Shown piece after piece: positions 15,689 through 25,369 of a DNA stretch of 64,000 bases. Source of the stretch: CATQHP01 sp965205595 (GTDB lineage: Bacteria > Acidobacteriota > Terriglobia > Bryobacterales > UBA6623); the NCBI GenBank assembly GCA_965205595.1, contig CBDBHI010000013.1, positions 152,047 to 216,046 of the forward strand. Direction: 5' to 3'. Each line of letters begins with the position of its first letter. Position 1 is the first letter of the stretch. Below the pieces are notes generated by a model. It saw only the letters and a list, made by a program, of their open reading frames with translations, had not been told where the DNA came from and ran no database searches. Made by a program: the position numbers and the translations under genes.

Positions 15689-18600
15689 ATGTGGCTCATT
15701 CACACCGCCATGCGGCGGCCCATCACGATCTTGATGGTCATTCTCGGGGTGGCGCTGGCCTCAGCGCTCGCGCTCAACCGAATGAAGGCCGACATCTTCC
15801 CTGATCTCGGCACACCGGTAATTTACGTCGCGCAGCCCTACGGCGGCATGGATCCAGCCCAAATGGAAGGGTATCTCGTGAACTACTACGAGTATCACTT
15901 CCTCTACATCCGCGGGATTGATCACGTCGAGTCGCGCTCGATTCAGGGCGCGGCACTAATGAAGTTGCACTTCCACGAGGGGACCGACATGGCGACGGCC
16001 ATGGCCGAGACGGTCGCTCAGGTCAACCGCTCCCGTTCGTTCATGCCTCCCGGAACCGTGCCGCCGTTCATCATGCGGTTTGACGCGGGCGGCGTGCCGG
16101 TCGGCTATTTGGTTTTTTCGAGCGAGACCCGCAGTGTCGACGAGATCGCCGACTTGGCGCTGTTTCGTGTGCGCCCCATGTTTTCACGGCTTGAGGGCGT
16201 TTCAGCTCCACCCCCGTTCGGTGGCAGCGCCCGCAGTCTTGTCGTACGCGTCGACCCCGACAAACTGCGCGCCTATGGCATGTCGCCGGACGATGTGGTG
16301 CAGGCGATCTCAAAGACCAATACGATCTCACCTTCGGGCAGCGTGCGGATTGGTGATAAGAACTATCTTGCTCCGGTCAACTCCACCGTAGTGCAAGCGG
16401 TCGAACTAAATGATGTGCCGATCAAGAGCGGTCCGGGGCCGACTGTCTACTTGCGCGACGTTGGCTACGCCGAGGACGCCGCTGATATCTTGACCAGTTA
16501 TGCCCTGGTGGACGGCGCGCGGGCAGTCTATATCGCAGCGACGAAGCGGGCCGACGCCTCGACCCTTGAGGTGGTGCAACGAGTCAAGGACTCGCTACCG
16601 ACGTTCCGTGCGGCAATTCCCGAAGACATCAACGTCACGTTCGAGTTTGACCAGTCGTTTTATGTGTTGAACTCCATTGAGGCGCTGATCACGGAAGGCA
16701 TCCTTGGGGCGCTGCTGACGGGGTTGATCATTCTGGTGACGCTGGGCAGTTTCCGCAGCGCTCTTGTGGTCGTGATGACGATTCCGATTGCGTTGCTCTC
16801 GGCGACTGTTGCACTGTGGGCTGCCGGTCAATCGATCAACCTGATGACGCTTGGCGGCCTCACGCTTGCCATCGGCATCCTGGTCGACGAATCGATCATC
16901 GCAATCGAGAATATCCACACACACTTGAGTCAGGGAAAACCAGTCGCCAAGGCCGTCCTCGAAGCCAGCCGCGAGGTGGTCGTCCCGCGCTTGCTGGCGA
17001 TGCTCTGTGTGGTGTCCGTGTTCGCCCCCTCGTTCTTCATGTCGGGTGTCGCGAGGGCGCTGTTCGTGCCCTTGGCGTTGGCGGTCGCCTTCGCCATGAT
17101 CGCGTCGTACTTCCTGGCCAGCACGTTCGTGCCTATCATGGAGACCTGGCTCAACCGCAACGCCCAACACGTTTCCGGCGCGGAGTCCCGCACTTGGTTC
17201 TCACCAATTCAGGACGCCTTCGGCGGCGTATCGCAACGTCTGGTCGCGCTGCGTTGGCCGATCTTCGGGCTGTACGTGCTTGGAACCGGCGCGATCCTCC
17301 TTGTCGTTGGCGGTGGATTGGGCACTGACATCTTTCCGCGGGTAGACACGAACTCATTGCAATTGCGCGTGCGCGGACCCTCGGGCACGCGCGTCGAGCG
17401 CACCGAGCGAATCGCGCAGCAGGTGCTCGCCGCGGTAGATGAAATCGTCGGACCCGAGAACGTCGAGAAGTCGATCGCCTTTGTCGGCGTGCAGCCGTCG
17501 AGTTTTCCGGTCAACCTGATCTTCTTGTGGACGGGCGGACCGCACGAGGCAGTCATGCGAATCGCTCTCAATCCGGAGTCGGGCATTCCGACGGCGCAGG
17601 TCGAGGAAGAGCTTCGCAAGCGAGTGCCGGAGTTGGCGCCGGGAGCTCAAATCGCTTTTGAGGCCCCCGATCTGGTTAGCCAGGTGATGAGTTTTGGAGC
17701 GCCCACGCCGATCGAAATTGCCGTCGCCGGCCCCAGCCTCCCCGATAGTGAAGCTTACGCCCGGGAAGTGGTTGCCGCGCTGAGCAACGTCAGCTATCTG
17801 CGCGATGTCCAGGTGGGCGAGTTGCTCGAATACCCCTCGGTCGAAATCAACGTCGATCGCGAACGCGCGGCCCAACTCGGCGTAACGGTCGAAGATGTGG
17901 GCAAGGCGCTCGCGCCCGCAACCTGGTCGAGCCGCTTCACCACGCCCATTTACTGGGCGGACCCCCAGTCCGGTATCGCCTACCAAGTGCAGGTGGAGAT
18001 TCCACAGTCGATGATTCAGTCGCTCGAAGACGTCTCACGAGTACCAGTGAAAAACGGGACTGCCGTCCCGACATTACTCGGCGACATCGCGGAGGTGAAG
18101 TTCGGCGAGGCGGTTGGCGAATACCACCGCTATAACATGCAACGCATGGTGACGGTGACAGCCAATGTCAACGATGCGGATTTAGGGAAGGCCGCCGCCG
18201 ACATTCGCGCCGTACTGTCGACCCTGCCCGAACCGCCACGCGGCGTGAATGTCAACGTACGCGGCCAAGTGGACCCGATGGAGCTGATGACGGGAAGCCT
18301 GGAACTGGGACTAGTGCTGGCGATCATTGCCGTGTTTCTCTTGCTTGCCGCTTACTTCCAGTCGCTGCGTGTGGCGCTTGTCGTCATCATGGCGATCCCG
18401 GCGGTCTTGGCCGGCGTTTCGCTCGCTCTGCTCCTGACGGGTGTCACTCTCAACATTCAATCGTTCATGGGAGCGATCATGGCCATCGGGGTCTCAGTCG
18501 CCGACTCAATTCTCCTTTGTACATTCGCCGAGAAATACCGGCGCGCGGGCAAGTCTTCGAGACAAGCCGCAGTGGATGCCGCCCGCTCGCGGATGCGCCC

Positions 18601-18853
18601 GATCTTGATGACGAGCGTGGTCATGATCGCCGGGATGACTCCGCTGGCGCTAGGCGCCGCGCAGACCGCCCCGCTCGGAATCGCTGTCATCGGCGGACTC
18701 ATTGCCTCGACCCTGACGGCGCTAGTCGTCATTCCTTCGGTCTTCGCGATCGTTCAGCGTAATGCTTCGATTTCCTCGCCTTCGATCGATCCCGAAGACC
18801 CTGATAGCCCTCACTACGTCAGCGCCGGAACGCCCGGCTCCTCAGTCGCCTAA
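15689..18853 (+). CDS. RND efflux pump, inner-membrane permease
   Basis: 1054 residues, the full length of AcrB/CusA relatives: 12 membrane helices with two large periplasmic loops. The TM4 relay reads GILVDESIIAIENI, giving Asp-Glu where AcrB has Asp-Asp. In TM10 the text GVSVADSILL has no lysine at the position of AcrB Lys940. These changes suggest a separate RND subfamily. It uses the proton gradient to export substrates through the TolC-type channel, with the adaptor encoded 13 bp downstream. The start MWLIHTAMRRPITILMV is typical. Confidence 0.93.
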   Translation: MWLIHTAMRRPITILMVILGVALASALALNRMKADIFPDLGTPVIYVAQPYGGMDPAQMEGYLVNYYEYHFLYIRGIDHVESRSIQGAALMKLHFHEGTDMATAMAETVAQVNRSRSFMPPGTVPPFIMRFDAGGVPVGYLVFSSETRSVDEIADLALFRVRPMFSRLEGVSAPPPFGGSARSLVVRVDPDKLRAYGMSPDDVVQAISKTNTISPSGSVRIGDKNYLAPVNSTVVQAVELNDVPIKSGPGPTVYLRDVGYAEDAADILTSYALVDGARAVYIAATKRADASTLEVVQRVKDSLPTFRAAIPEDINVTFEFDQSFYVLNSIEALITEGILGALLTGLIILVTLGSFRSALVVVMTIPIALLSATVALWAAGQSINLMTLGGLTLAIGILVDESIIAIENIHTHLSQGKPVAKAVLEASREVVVPRLLAMLCVVSVFAPSFFMSGVARALFVPLALAVAFAMIASYFLASTFVPIMETWLNRNAQHVSGAESRTWFSPIQDAFGGVSQRLVALRWPIFGLYVLGTGAILLVVGGGLGTDIFPRVDTNSLQLRVRGPSGTRVERTERIAQQVLAAVDEIVGPENVEKSIAFVGVQPSSFPVNLIFLWTGGPHEAVMRIALNPESGIPTAQVEEELRKRVPELAPGAQIAFEAPDLVSQVMSFGAPTPIEIAVAGPSLPDSEAYAREVVAALSNVSYLRDVQVGELLEYPSVEINVDRERAAQLGVTVEDVGKALAPATWSSRFTTPIYWADPQSGIAYQVQVEIPQSMIQSLEDVSRVPVKNGTAVPTLLGDIAEVKFGEAVGEYHRYNMQRMVTVTANVNDADLGKAAADIRAVLSTLPEPPRGVNVNVRGQVDPMELMTGSLELGLVLAIIAVFLLLAAYFQSLRVALVVIMAIPAVLAGVSLALLLTGVTLNIQSFMGAIMAIGVSVADSILLCTFAEKYRRAGKSSRQAAVDAARSRMRPILMTSVVMIAGMTPLALGAAQTAPLGIAVIGGLIASTLTALVVIPSVFAIVQRNASISSPSIDPEDPDSPHYVSAGTPGSSVA

Positions 18854-18866
18854 GAGAGAACCAACG

Positions 18867-19976
18867 ATGCGCAACGCCTTCTTGATTTCCTTGCTGTCCG
18901 CCGCGGCAATTGCCCTTCCCTCACTTGCCGAGGAAACCGGAGTCGTGCGTACCGAGCTAACAGAGGTCGTCTCCAAGCCGCTTGATAAGACCACGGTAAT
19001 CCCCGGAGAACTCAAACCTTATCAGCGCGTGGAAATCCACGCCAAAGTGACAGGCTTCGTCGAGGCAATTCATGTGGACCGCGGCTCCTTCGTCAAGAGC
19101 GGCCAATTGCTAGCTGAGATGAGCGCTCCGGAACTCGAAGCGCAGCGCTTGGAAGCGCAGGCAAAGATTCCTTCCGTTGTGGCGCAGCGGATCGAGGCAG
19201 AAGCAAAACTAGCCGGTGCTGAGAGCACATTCCAGAGGCTGTCGGAGGCGTCAAAGACACCGGGCGTCGTCGCGGGAAATGACGTCGTCCTGGCAGAAAA
19301 GGCGGTAGAGGCCGGGCAGGCGCGAATCGAAGCGTTCGACAAGACCATCGCCGCTCATGAGGCGTCGGTTCGCGCGATCGAGGAAATCGAGAAGTATCTG
19401 AAGGTATCGGCTCCGTTTGCAGGCGTGATCACCGAGCGTCATGCGCACGCCGGCACGCTTGCAGGTCAGCAAGGCCAGGCTGGGCTGCCTTTGTTCACCC
19501 TTGAGCAAGTTCACCGCCTGCGCTTGGTCGCTGCAGTACCTGAAGCGTACAAGCAGAGTATTAGTCGAGGTAACCGCGTGGAATTCACAGTTCCAGCTTT
19601 CCCCTCAGAAACATTCACTGCCGTGGTCGCTCGGCCTGCTTACGCCGTTGACCCCACGACCCGAACCATGCCGGTGGAGCTGGACTTTACAAACTCAGGA
19701 ACCAAGCTCACACCGGGCATGTACGCCGAGGTCGCGTGGCCGATTCGGCGCTCAGGTGAGACCCTCTTCGTCCCCCCAACGGCGATCAAAGCTACGACAG
19801 AGAGTATCTTTGTGATTCGAGTTGCAAACGGAAGCGCCGAGTGGGTCGACGTGAGGCGCGGAATGACTGAGGGGAACCTGGTGGAAGTCTTCGGCGAGCT
19901 CGAAGCAGGAGACCGCATCGTCCTCCGTGCCACGGACGAGATTAGGCCCGGCACAACGGTCGAACGGGTTCAATAG
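18867..19976 (+). CDS. RND periplasmic adaptor (membrane fusion protein)
   Basis: 369 residues from the ATG at 18867, chosen because a signal peptide (MRNAFLISLLSAAAIALPSLA) follows directly; the open frame upstream overlaps the permease gene. Order: barrel-sandwich/lipoyl half PGELKPYQRVEIHAKVTGFV, a long helical hairpin rich in Glu/Ala (about 85-180), second lipoyl half KVSAPFAGVITERHAHAG, beta-barrel and C-terminal domain. It links the permease to the TolC-type channel. Last gene of the operon. Confidence 0.9.
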   Translation: MRNAFLISLLSAAAIALPSLAEETGVVRTELTEVVSKPLDKTTVIPGELKPYQRVEIHAKVTGFVEAIHVDRGSFVKSGQLLAEMSAPELEAQRLEAQAKIPSVVAQRIEAEAKLAGAESTFQRLSEASKTPGVVAGNDVVLAEKAVEAGQARIEAFDKTIAAHEASVRAIEEIEKYLKVSAPFAGVITERHAHAGTLAGQQGQAGLPLFTLEQVHRLRLVAAVPEAYKQSISRGNRVEFTVPAFPSETFTAVVARPAYAVDPTTRTMPVELDFTNSGTKLTPGMYAEVAWPIRRSGETLFVPPTAIKATTESIFVIRVANGSAEWVDVRRGMTEGNLVEVFGELEAGDRIVLRATDEIRPGTTVERVQ

Positions 19977-20116
19977 TTCTCTCGCAAAAGGCAATCCGTC
20001 ATGCGGAGCGTTTTCGCGGCTAGACGTCCGGCGTAAATCTACAGGCGAGTTCCCGACCTTACCGACCTAGGGCATTCGTTTTCTCGCACTCAGCCCGCGC
20101 CCGGCGTGCCTGGTAC

Positions 20117-20350
20117 CTAGGGAGCCATTGCGGCTTGAAGCAACTCTACGATTGCGGAATGGCCTCGTCTTTTCGCCAGCATCAATGCCGTGACGCCGCT
20201 GTCTGCTTTCAACGTCGGATCGGTGCCTTTGGCCAGCAAGGTTACGACCATTTTGGCGTATCCTTTGGCTGCGGCGAACATTAAGGCCGTCCCACCATAA
20301 ATGTCGCTATGGTTGGGATCATAATCATATACTTGACACAAGGTCATCAT
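20117..20350 (-). pseudogene. Ankyrin-repeat protein, cut by the IS1595-type element
   Basis: About 70 residues of ankyrin repeats remain: YGGTALMFAAAKGYAKMVVTLLAKGTD and SGVTALMLAKRRGHSAIVELLQ, then a stop. The first codons belong to the end of the inserted element. If the element (20329-22330) and one target copy are removed, the frame can be read on into the DNA beyond 22331 (RFFRNY joined to DPNHSD), so the gene probably started there. Ankyrin repeats mediate protein-protein contact. The remnant is unlikely to be expressed properly. Confidence 0.65.
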
Positions 20351-20516
20351 TGTAGTACACTAGTCTTGTGAGTTGGTTAACTTCTTTTCTTTCAGTTCTT
20401 TCGAGTCCTTCTCATGAGCTACTCTGTGAAGCTCCTCACGCGCCTTCTTCGGGAAGATCCTTTTCAGGGCTTCTTCCGTTGTCAGATCCTTCGCTGGTTT
20501 CTTTCTAGGCATAACT

Positions 20517-21407
20517 ATGAGCACTGCCAATATCGACTTAATGACTTTGATGGACCGCTTCCACTCCGAGGAAAAGTGCTTGGAGTATTTAGAAGGTCTC
20601 CGCTGGCCGGATGGCGTCCACTGTCCCCGTTGTGACTCTGATAAGATTTCACGGATTGTAAAACGTGCCCAATACGATTGTGATTCATGCCGCTACCAGT
20701 TCTCCGTCAAGGCAGGAACAATTTTCCATGACTCCCACTTGCCACTGCGTAAGTGGTTCGCCGCTGTCTATTTGATGTGTGAGGCACGCAAAGGGGTTTC
20801 GGCTAACCAGTTGAAAAGAACGTTGAAGGTCGCCTACAAGACCGCGTGGTACCTCTGCCACCGTATTCGAGCAGCACTGAAGGATGCTGATACCAAACCT
20901 CTTGACGACACTGTTGAAGTTGACGAGACATTTGTTGGCGGAAAGATCAGAGGTAGGGGACGAGGGTACCGCGACAACAAAGATATGGTACTTGGTGCTA
21001 TTGAGCGTGGCGGCTCTATCCGGCTGAGGGTTGAAAAGAGAAGGGACCGAAAGACACTTCACAAATTTATTGAGGATACTGCCCCAGATGCTAAACGGGT
21101 GTTCACTGATGACTTTCCAGCCTACAAGGGCATTGCTGACGAGAAGACACAACACGAAACGGTGAACCATTCGGCTGACGAGTATGTCCGTGGTGATGTC
21201 CATACGAATAGCATTGAAGGGGCCTTCTCGCTCTTCAAGCGGTCGATTGTAGGCGCTTACCATCAAGTCAGCACCAAGCACCTTCCAGCGTACCTAGACG
21301 AGTTTGAGTTCCGGTTTGACAATCGTGATAACCCATATCTGTTCCGGGATACACTGCTGCGGTTGATTGGATCTGAATCTCTGAAGTATGATGACTTGGT
21401 TGCATAA
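20517..21407 (+). CDS. IS1595-family (ISXO2-like) transposase
   Basis: 296 residues. An N-terminal zinc ribbon has CPRCDSDK and CDSCRYQF (residues 35-65). The DDE domain shows DETFVGGKIRGR (first Asp about residue 140), FTDDFPAYKGI (second Asp) and HTNSIEGAFSLFKRSI (catalytic Glu). The order and spacing match ISXO2-like transposases. The gene appears intact. It ends 6 bp before the stop of the convergent passenger gene. Confidence 0.92.
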   Translation: MSTANIDLMTLMDRFHSEEKCLEYLEGLRWPDGVHCPRCDSDKISRIVKRAQYDCDSCRYQFSVKAGTIFHDSHLPLRKWFAAVYLMCEARKGVSANQLKRTLKVAYKTAWYLCHRIRAALKDADTKPLDDTVEVDETFVGGKIRGRGRGYRDNKDMVLGAIERGGSIRLRVEKRRDRKTLHKFIEDTAPDAKRVFTDDFPAYKGIADEKTQHETVNHSADEYVRGDVHTNSIEGAFSLFKRSIVGAYHQVSTKHLPAYLDEFEFRFDNRDNPYLFRDTLLRLIGSESLKYDDLVA

Positions 21408-21413
21408 CACACT

Positions 21414-22289
21414 CTAGGGTCGCCCAGATTTTTGATCTTCACCGCCGAAGCGTCGTCGTATAGCATCCATTGGAATTGATCCTTTGATGTTTAGACCCCA
21501 CATCCGCTCATCAAACAAAGTTGTTCCAGGCTCACTTATTAAGTAGAATCTCTGCATCCAGAAATTGGCTCCGTCCACAACCCTGGAGTATTGGAGGACA
21601 ACTCGCATTACCCTTGTCCCTCCTGGTCCGCTTGGATCAGTAATCACGGTATTCATCTGGCGTAATACATTACTGCAATCGACAGTAAACGACTCCCGTT
21701 TCTCACTAGGAAGGCTAGAGATTAGATACTCTTTGAGGCTTATACTATTTGGAAGTTTTAGCACAAGTCCATCAGCGTAGCTTGCAATGATACAGTGTGT
21801 TCTAATTCTTATATCTTTCAAGTCAACAAGTCCAGAATTGAACACTTCTAGCCTAAATCGTCCTACCTCTTCATCAAAATCAACTCTGGACTTGGACTCT
21901 ATCTTCACAACCGGGGGCGTAAGTGCCCTCAAGCGATCAATCTCAGTATTGGCGTTTACTAGATCCCCCCTCAACGTGGATAGATCAGACATCAACATGG
22001 AGTTTTGCTTTTTCTCTTCGGTGCTGATCCTGGCTGGAGTTACAAGAAATAACACCCATACAAAGACTGCCGCCGCCGCTAAGAGAATGTACTTTCCAGT
22101 TCTCTTCCAAGCATCCAGGGAAGTTCGTTTTAGTTCTTTCATGCCTCCCTCCCGAAATGCTGTGGCAACATAAATAATTGCGACAAAGACGAAAGCAAGC
22201 AAAGGCTTGTCCGCTGCAATTGACCAAGTAGATTCAACAGACTTTTCAATCGCCAACTTCCAATAGGACAGCCAGTCAAAGAATGACAT
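21414..22289 (-). CDS. Passenger membrane protein of unknown function
   Basis: 291 residues, not recognised as a known family. Two membrane helices lie near the N-terminus (LLAFVFVAIIYVATAF, about 29-44; YILLAAAAVFVWVLFLV, about 67-83). A short coiled-coil follows (STLRGDLVNANTEIDRLRAL), then a domain likely to be beta-rich (residues 125-290) with FRLEVFNSGLVDLKDI, reminiscent of an immunoglobulin-like fold. It lies wholly inside the IS1595-type element and converges with its transposase. A defensive or sensor role is possible but unsupported. Confidence 0.6.
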   Translation of the reverse strand: MSFFDWLSYWKLAIEKSVESTWSIAADKPLLAFVFVAIIYVATAFREGGMKELKRTSLDAWKRTGKYILLAAAAVFVWVLFLVTPARISTEEKKQNSMLMSDLSTLRGDLVNANTEIDRLRALTPPVVKIESKSRVDFDEEVGRFRLEVFNSGLVDLKDIRIRTHCIIASYADGLVLKLPNSISLKEYLISSLPSEKRESFTVDCSNVLRQMNTVITDPSGPGGTRVMRVVLQYSRVVDGANFWMQRFYLISEPGTTLFDERMWGLNIKGSIPMDAIRRRFGGEDQKSGRP

Positions 22290-22330
22290 GTTCGCAAGAC
22301 TATCACCCCATCTAGCCTTGCGTCAAGTAG

Positions 22331-22902
22331 ATAATTACGAAAAAAACGAGGTTTCTGTCCTGGCTGTCCTCGGGGAAAAGAACAACCTAGCAACCCGGCG
22401 TTGATGTCAAGAAGCTTGCCCGCACAACGTCGCTGGTAAACGGAGGTATAGCAACTTGGGAGCTCCCATTTTATCGGTTTGTCGAGTTGTAATCAGCAGG
22501 CAAACCAACCGGCGGGGCAGTCTAACCTAGGCTGTCCCGTCTAATTAACAGCATAACCGGGGCGGGACTGTCCCATGAGACAACGTAATCTAAACCGCGA
22601 AATCGAACCCACGTGTGGACTGTCCCATCCAAGCGAAGGAACCCACGAACCACCGCCATTCGCGAGCCCAAGAACTGCGGGAATCTGTGGCGCGCGCCTC
22701 CGGCGGGCGGCGTCGACCTCCAGGTCGACATCTTGCCAACGTAGCACAAGCCGCCGGAGTGTCCAATTGCCGGTTTATCCGTTCGGTGAAAATGCCATAA
22801 GCGGACGCACGCGCCCTACCCGAGCAAACGCCCGCTAACGATCTCCTTGCCTAGCAACTCCGTTTAATGCCACACTCCGGTCAACGCCCTGGGAGGTGCC
22901 CC
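22331..22902. other. Intergenic, no gene seen
   Basis: About 570 bp between the IS1595-type element and the next gene. It may include the lost 5' part of the ankyrin gene (minus strand, close to 22331). Short CTGTCCC-containing stretches recur (near 22530, 22570 and 22620). No coding or RNA gene could be supported. Confidence 0.4.
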
Positions 22903-23904
22903 ATGAGAAACCGAGTCGACTTTGCAAAGACATCGTTCGTTGCGTCGCTGCTGGCCGCCTGCATTGTAGCCGTGCCTCTCGCCTCCCAAACCGTCGCGCC
23001 GCGGTCAGGGCTCGATGGTGCCGGGCAGGTGGAAACGCCGCCACGCACGGCCTGGGGCGACCCTGACTTACGCGGAGTCTGGTCCTACGCCTCGCTGACA
23101 CCACTGCAACGACGCGCCAGATTTGCCGACAAAGAGTTTTATACCCCTGAGGAAGCCGCCGCCCGCAACACGGCAGCCAGTGCCGAGACGCCGCCCGTCC
23201 CTGGAGTCGTGGGTTCCTACAACGCGCTTTGGTTTGACAAAGGAAAGGTCGACCCTAAGTTGCGCACCTCTCTGATCGTCGATCCGCCGAACGGCCGCCT
23301 GCCACCTTTGACTCCCGCCGGAAAAGCTCGGGCTGCCGAGAGGGCCCAGCGTCAACGTGGCCGCCCCGATTCTTGGCTGAATACCACCGCCTGGGTTCGC
23401 TGCATCAGCTATCACGGAGTACCGCCGGTCTCGACCGGATACAACAACACCTATCAAATTTTTCAGACGCCCAATTACGTAGCGATTCTTGTCGAAAACA
23501 TTCACGACGTACGTATCATTCCGCTCGACGGACGCCCCGTCCTCGACGAGCGCATCCGCCTGTGGAATGGAGATTCGCGCGGTCATTGGGAGGGCTCCAC
23601 GCTGGTCGTCGAGACCGCCAACTTCAGTGACAAGACCGAACATCGATTTCCGTCTTCCAAGCGCCTTCGAGCCGTCGAGCGCTTCACCCGCGTCGATGAA
23701 AACACGATTCACAACGAATTCACGATCGACGACCCCACAACGTATTCCAAACCTTGGACCGCTGTTCGTCCGATGCCCAGGCTGGACAACTACGAGATTT
23801 ACGAGTACGCCTGCCACGAGGGAAACTACTCGATGTTCAACATCCTAAGCGGCGCGCGCGCCGAAGAAGCAGCCGCCGCGACACTCAGCTCAGAAAACGA
23901 CTGA
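22903..23904 (+). CDS. Conserved secreted protein, acidobacterial type
   Basis: 333 residues from the ATG at 22903, preceded by GGGAGG; an upstream ATG at 22867 lacks a ribosome site. A signal peptide is visible (FVASLLAACIVAVPLASQ). The body contains WGDPDLRGVWSYASLTPLQR, SLIVDPPNGRLPPLT, DSRGHWEGSTLVVET and YACHEGNYSMFNILSGARAEE. The same blocks form the C-terminal half of the DUF1080 protein at 45242-46945, so this is a free-standing version of a recurrent extracellular domain. No catalytic residues can be assigned; such proteins occur in multiple copies in Acidobacteriota. Confidence 0.75.
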   Translation: MRNRVDFAKTSFVASLLAACIVAVPLASQTVAPRSGLDGAGQVETPPRTAWGDPDLRGVWSYASLTPLQRRARFADKEFYTPEEAAARNTAASAETPPVPGVVGSYNALWFDKGKVDPKLRTSLIVDPPNGRLPPLTPAGKARAAERAQRQRGRPDSWLNTTAWVRCISYHGVPPVSTGYNNTYQIFQTPNYVAILVENIHDVRIIPLDGRPVLDERIRLWNGDSRGHWEGSTLVVETANFSDKTEHRFPSSKRLRAVERFTRVDENTIHNEFTIDDPTTYSKPWTAVRPMPRLDNYEIYEYACHEGNYSMFNILSGARAEEAAAATLSSEND

Positions 23905-24112
23905 TCGACAGAGTTTTCTGATTTTCAACTCGGCACGACTCTGGGCTGAGGGGGACACAATCTTCAATAATCCCCAAATCCGTCAGGCGCGGAGGTCGAT
24001 CAGGCTAACCGTGCCTCACTGTCGAATTCCGAGCGGATACCCGGGCCGGCGAGCTTCGCACAGGTCCCAATTGATAGACTCGATGTAGTGCCGCAGCCGA
24101 GCGGTTTCCCCG

Positions 24113-25345
24113 ATGAAAATCAATAGACGAACTGCCGCTAGCTGCAATATCAACGGCATTAAAGTCGGTGGTGCGAGCCTGATCGTCGTCCAGTCGATGA
24201 CGAACACGGATACCGCCGACACAACGGCGACAGTCAACCAAACGCTCGCCCTGGCGAACGCCGGCTCTGAGTTGGTGCGCGTCACGGTAAACCACAATGA
24301 CGCGGCGGCGGCACTGCCAACGATCGTCCGCACGCTTCGCGATTTCGGCTGCAATGTGCCCATCGTCGGCGACTTCCACTACAACGGTCACTTGCTGCTG
24401 CGGCAGTATCCCGAGTGCGCGGAATTGTTGGCGAAGTATCGCATCAATCCGGGCAACGTCAATATCGGCAAAAAGCACGACGATAACTTCCGGACGATGA
24501 TCGAAGTTGCGATTGAGTACGGCAAGCCGGTTCGTATCGGCGTCAACTGGGGTTCGCTGGACCAACAATTGCTCACCGAATTGATGGACCACAACGCGCG
24601 TCTGACCGAGCCGAAAGACGCCGCTGACGTTATGCGCGAAGCCATCGTGGTGAGCGCGCTGCGCTCCGCCGAAGCCGCCGAGAGTTACGGGCTTGAGCAC
24701 GATCGGATCATCCTCAGCGCAAAGGTTTCAAACGTGCAGGATTTGATCGGCGTCTACCGCGATCTGGCGGCACGCTGCAACTACCCGCTGCATCTCGGGT
24801 TGACCGAGGCGGGTATGGGTAACAAGGGGATCGTTTCGTCGACGGCCGCCCTCGCGGTGCTTCTGCAAGATGGCATCGGCGATACGATTCGGGTTTCGCT
24901 AACGCCGCAGCCGCACGGAGACAGGACCGAGGAGGTCCTGGTCGCGCAGCAAATTTTGCAGTCGCTCGAGATTCGGAGCTTTACTCCCCAGGTCACCGCC
25001 TGCCCGGGCTGTGGGCGCACCACGAGCACGTTCTTCCAAGAAATGGCCGAGGAGATTGAGGGCTATCTGCGTGCTCAGATGGCAGTTTGGAAGACGCAGT
25101 ACGAGGGCGTCGAGGACATGAACGTTGCCGTCATGGGCTGCGTCGTCAACGGCCCAGGCGAGTCAAAACACGCGAATTTGGGTATATCGCTGCCCGGTAC
25201 GTTTGAGGAACCCAAGGCCCCCGTCTACATTGATGGACGACTTAACCGTACGCTCAAGGGCGACCATATCGTCGCGGAATTTATTGAAATCCTAGACGGC
25301 TACGTTGCAAGTCACTACGCCCCCAAGCCGGTCGCGGTTGCTTAG
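24113..25345 (+). CDS. ispG: 4-hydroxy-3-methylbut-2-enyl diphosphate synthase IspG
   Basis: 410 residues. IspG (GcpE) makes HMBPP from MEcPP in the MEP isoprenoid pathway, using a 4Fe-4S cluster and reduced ferredoxin or flavodoxin. The TIM-barrel part contains VQSMTNTDTADT and PIVGDFHYNGHL; LTEAGMGNKGIVSS is the conserved TEAG region. The three cluster cysteines are in CPGCGRTTS (two) and VMGCVVNGPGES (one), with the final glutamate ligand region nearby. Length is typical for bacteria without the plant insert. A cytoplasmic housekeeping gene, 24 bp before the next gene. Confidence 0.96.
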   Translation: MKINRRTAASCNINGIKVGGASLIVVQSMTNTDTADTTATVNQTLALANAGSELVRVTVNHNDAAAALPTIVRTLRDFGCNVPIVGDFHYNGHLLLRQYPECAELLAKYRINPGNVNIGKKHDDNFRTMIEVAIEYGKPVRIGVNWGSLDQQLLTELMDHNARLTEPKDAADVMREAIVVSALRSAEAAESYGLEHDRIILSAKVSNVQDLIGVYRDLAARCNYPLHLGLTEAGMGNKGIVSSTAALAVLLQDGIGDTIRVSLTPQPHGDRTEEVLVAQQILQSLEIRSFTPQVTACPGCGRTTSTFFQEMAEEIEGYLRAQMAVWKTQYEGVEDMNVAVMGCVVNGPGESKHANLGISLPGTFEEPKAPVYIDGRLNRTLKGDHIVAEFIEILDGYVASHYAPKPVAVA

Positions 25346-25369
25346 CTCGCACGAATCGGTAAATCGCTC

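Larger units (their letters stand above)
20329..22330 (+). mobile_element. IS1595-family transposon with passenger gene
   Basis: The ends are related inverted repeats: TACTTGACACAAGG at the left and its counterpart TACTTGACGCAAGG at the right (13 of 14), each followed inward by TAGTCTTGYGA. The flanks ATAATCAT (20321-20328) and ATAATTAC (22331-22338) agree at 6 of 8 positions, consistent with an aged 8-bp target duplication. The 2.0-kb unit contains the transposase (20517-21407) and a convergent passenger gene (21414-22289). Visible base composition is lower in GC than the surroundings, suggesting transfer. Confidence 0.75.

Noticed and set aside
22575..22838. Open frame upstream of the secreted protein at 22903
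   Set aside because: No start context or recognisable domain; composition resembles non-coding DNA.
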